A stretch of DNA of 64,000 bases from assembly GCA_026168455.1 (NCBI GenBank), contig CM047426.1:69846916-69910915 (forward strand), read 5' to 3'. Position 1 is the first letter of the stretch; every line of letters begins with the position of its first letter. This document shows positions 64,000 to 64,000 of the stretch, piece after piece. A program made the position numbers and the translations under genes. The DNA comes from Theocolax elegans. Its lineage: Eukaryota > Arthropoda > Insecta > Hymenoptera > Cerocephalidae. The notes under the pieces were generated by a model. That model saw only the letters and a list, made by a program, of their open reading frames with translations. It made no database searches and was not told the origin of the DNA.

Positions 64000-64000
64000 A

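Overview
The window looks like a transposon graveyard from an AT-rich animal genome. It is most likely an insect, possibly an ant or other hymenopteran. That guess rests on the mix of Ty3/Gypsy, Penelope-like, R1/Jockey-like and BEN/tnp2 DNA elements, not on any species marker. I find no host protein gene, no functional tRNA or rRNA gene, no CRISPR array and no prokaryotic feature. Almost every open reading frame belongs to a mobile element, and much of the sequence is elements inserted into elements.

Layout. 1-1286: a nonautonomous CCC...GGG DNA transposon cut by the window edge, nested in a palindromic MITE that carries a tRNA-like sequence. 1434-14194: a large AT-rich element with CACTG ends. 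It is split by an almost intact tnp2/CACTA-like transposon (1748-8632), which is itself split by a 772-bp TRIM (2488-3259). It also holds a MITE (10907-11600), a TTAA-flanked MITE (12518-13424) and a 5S-rRNA-derived SINE (13456-13843). 16258-23409: a young Ty3/Gypsy element with equal-length LTRs, gag, pol and a third ORF, inserted in a foldback MITE. 24417-26765: more MITEs, one nested in another. 29118-36358: a TTAA MITE, then a decayed Gypsy element on the minus strand whose gag is split by a 1000-bp insertion. 36809-42234: a foldback element holding a 59-bp minisatellite. 43373-48091: a Penelope-derived foldback, two tRNA-derived SINEs and a second 59-bp minisatellite. 48285-51407: a Penelope-like element with RT and GIY-YIG domains. 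52410-59311: small repeats, a second CACTG element, an ORF1-only half-LINE, a CCC...GGG foldback and a second 5S-SINE. 59312-64000: the 3' LTR and most of pol of a third Gypsy element.

How the parts connect. The transposon at 1748-8632 has CCCAAGTA termini and 2-bp target duplications, and codes for a tnp2-type transposase plus a divergently transcribed spliced protein with a BEN-like end. Three further families here (CCCGAGTA, CCCGCGTA, CCCATGTA) share this terminal pattern and 2-bp duplications. One of them still carries the 3' end of a related transposase gene in both arms, so they look like nonautonomous dependants. The SINEs at 44020 and 47655 have different heads but share a 3' tail, which suggests one LINE partner. 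The foldback at 43373 is a deleted relative of the Penelope-like element at 48285.

The most interesting signals are: (1) a series of six hairpins in the LTR leader of the young Gypsy element, with different stems but the same apex (pyrimidine bulge, GG:CC, four-base loop); (2) a TRIM whose LTRs each contain a sense-oriented tRNA-like domain with intact A and B boxes; (3) the CCC...GGG transposon group with its BEN-type accessory gene; (4) hammerhead-ribozyme-like sequences in Penelope terminal repeats whose stem II covaries between copies. All coordinates and boundaries were read by eye; no alignment or folding program was run.
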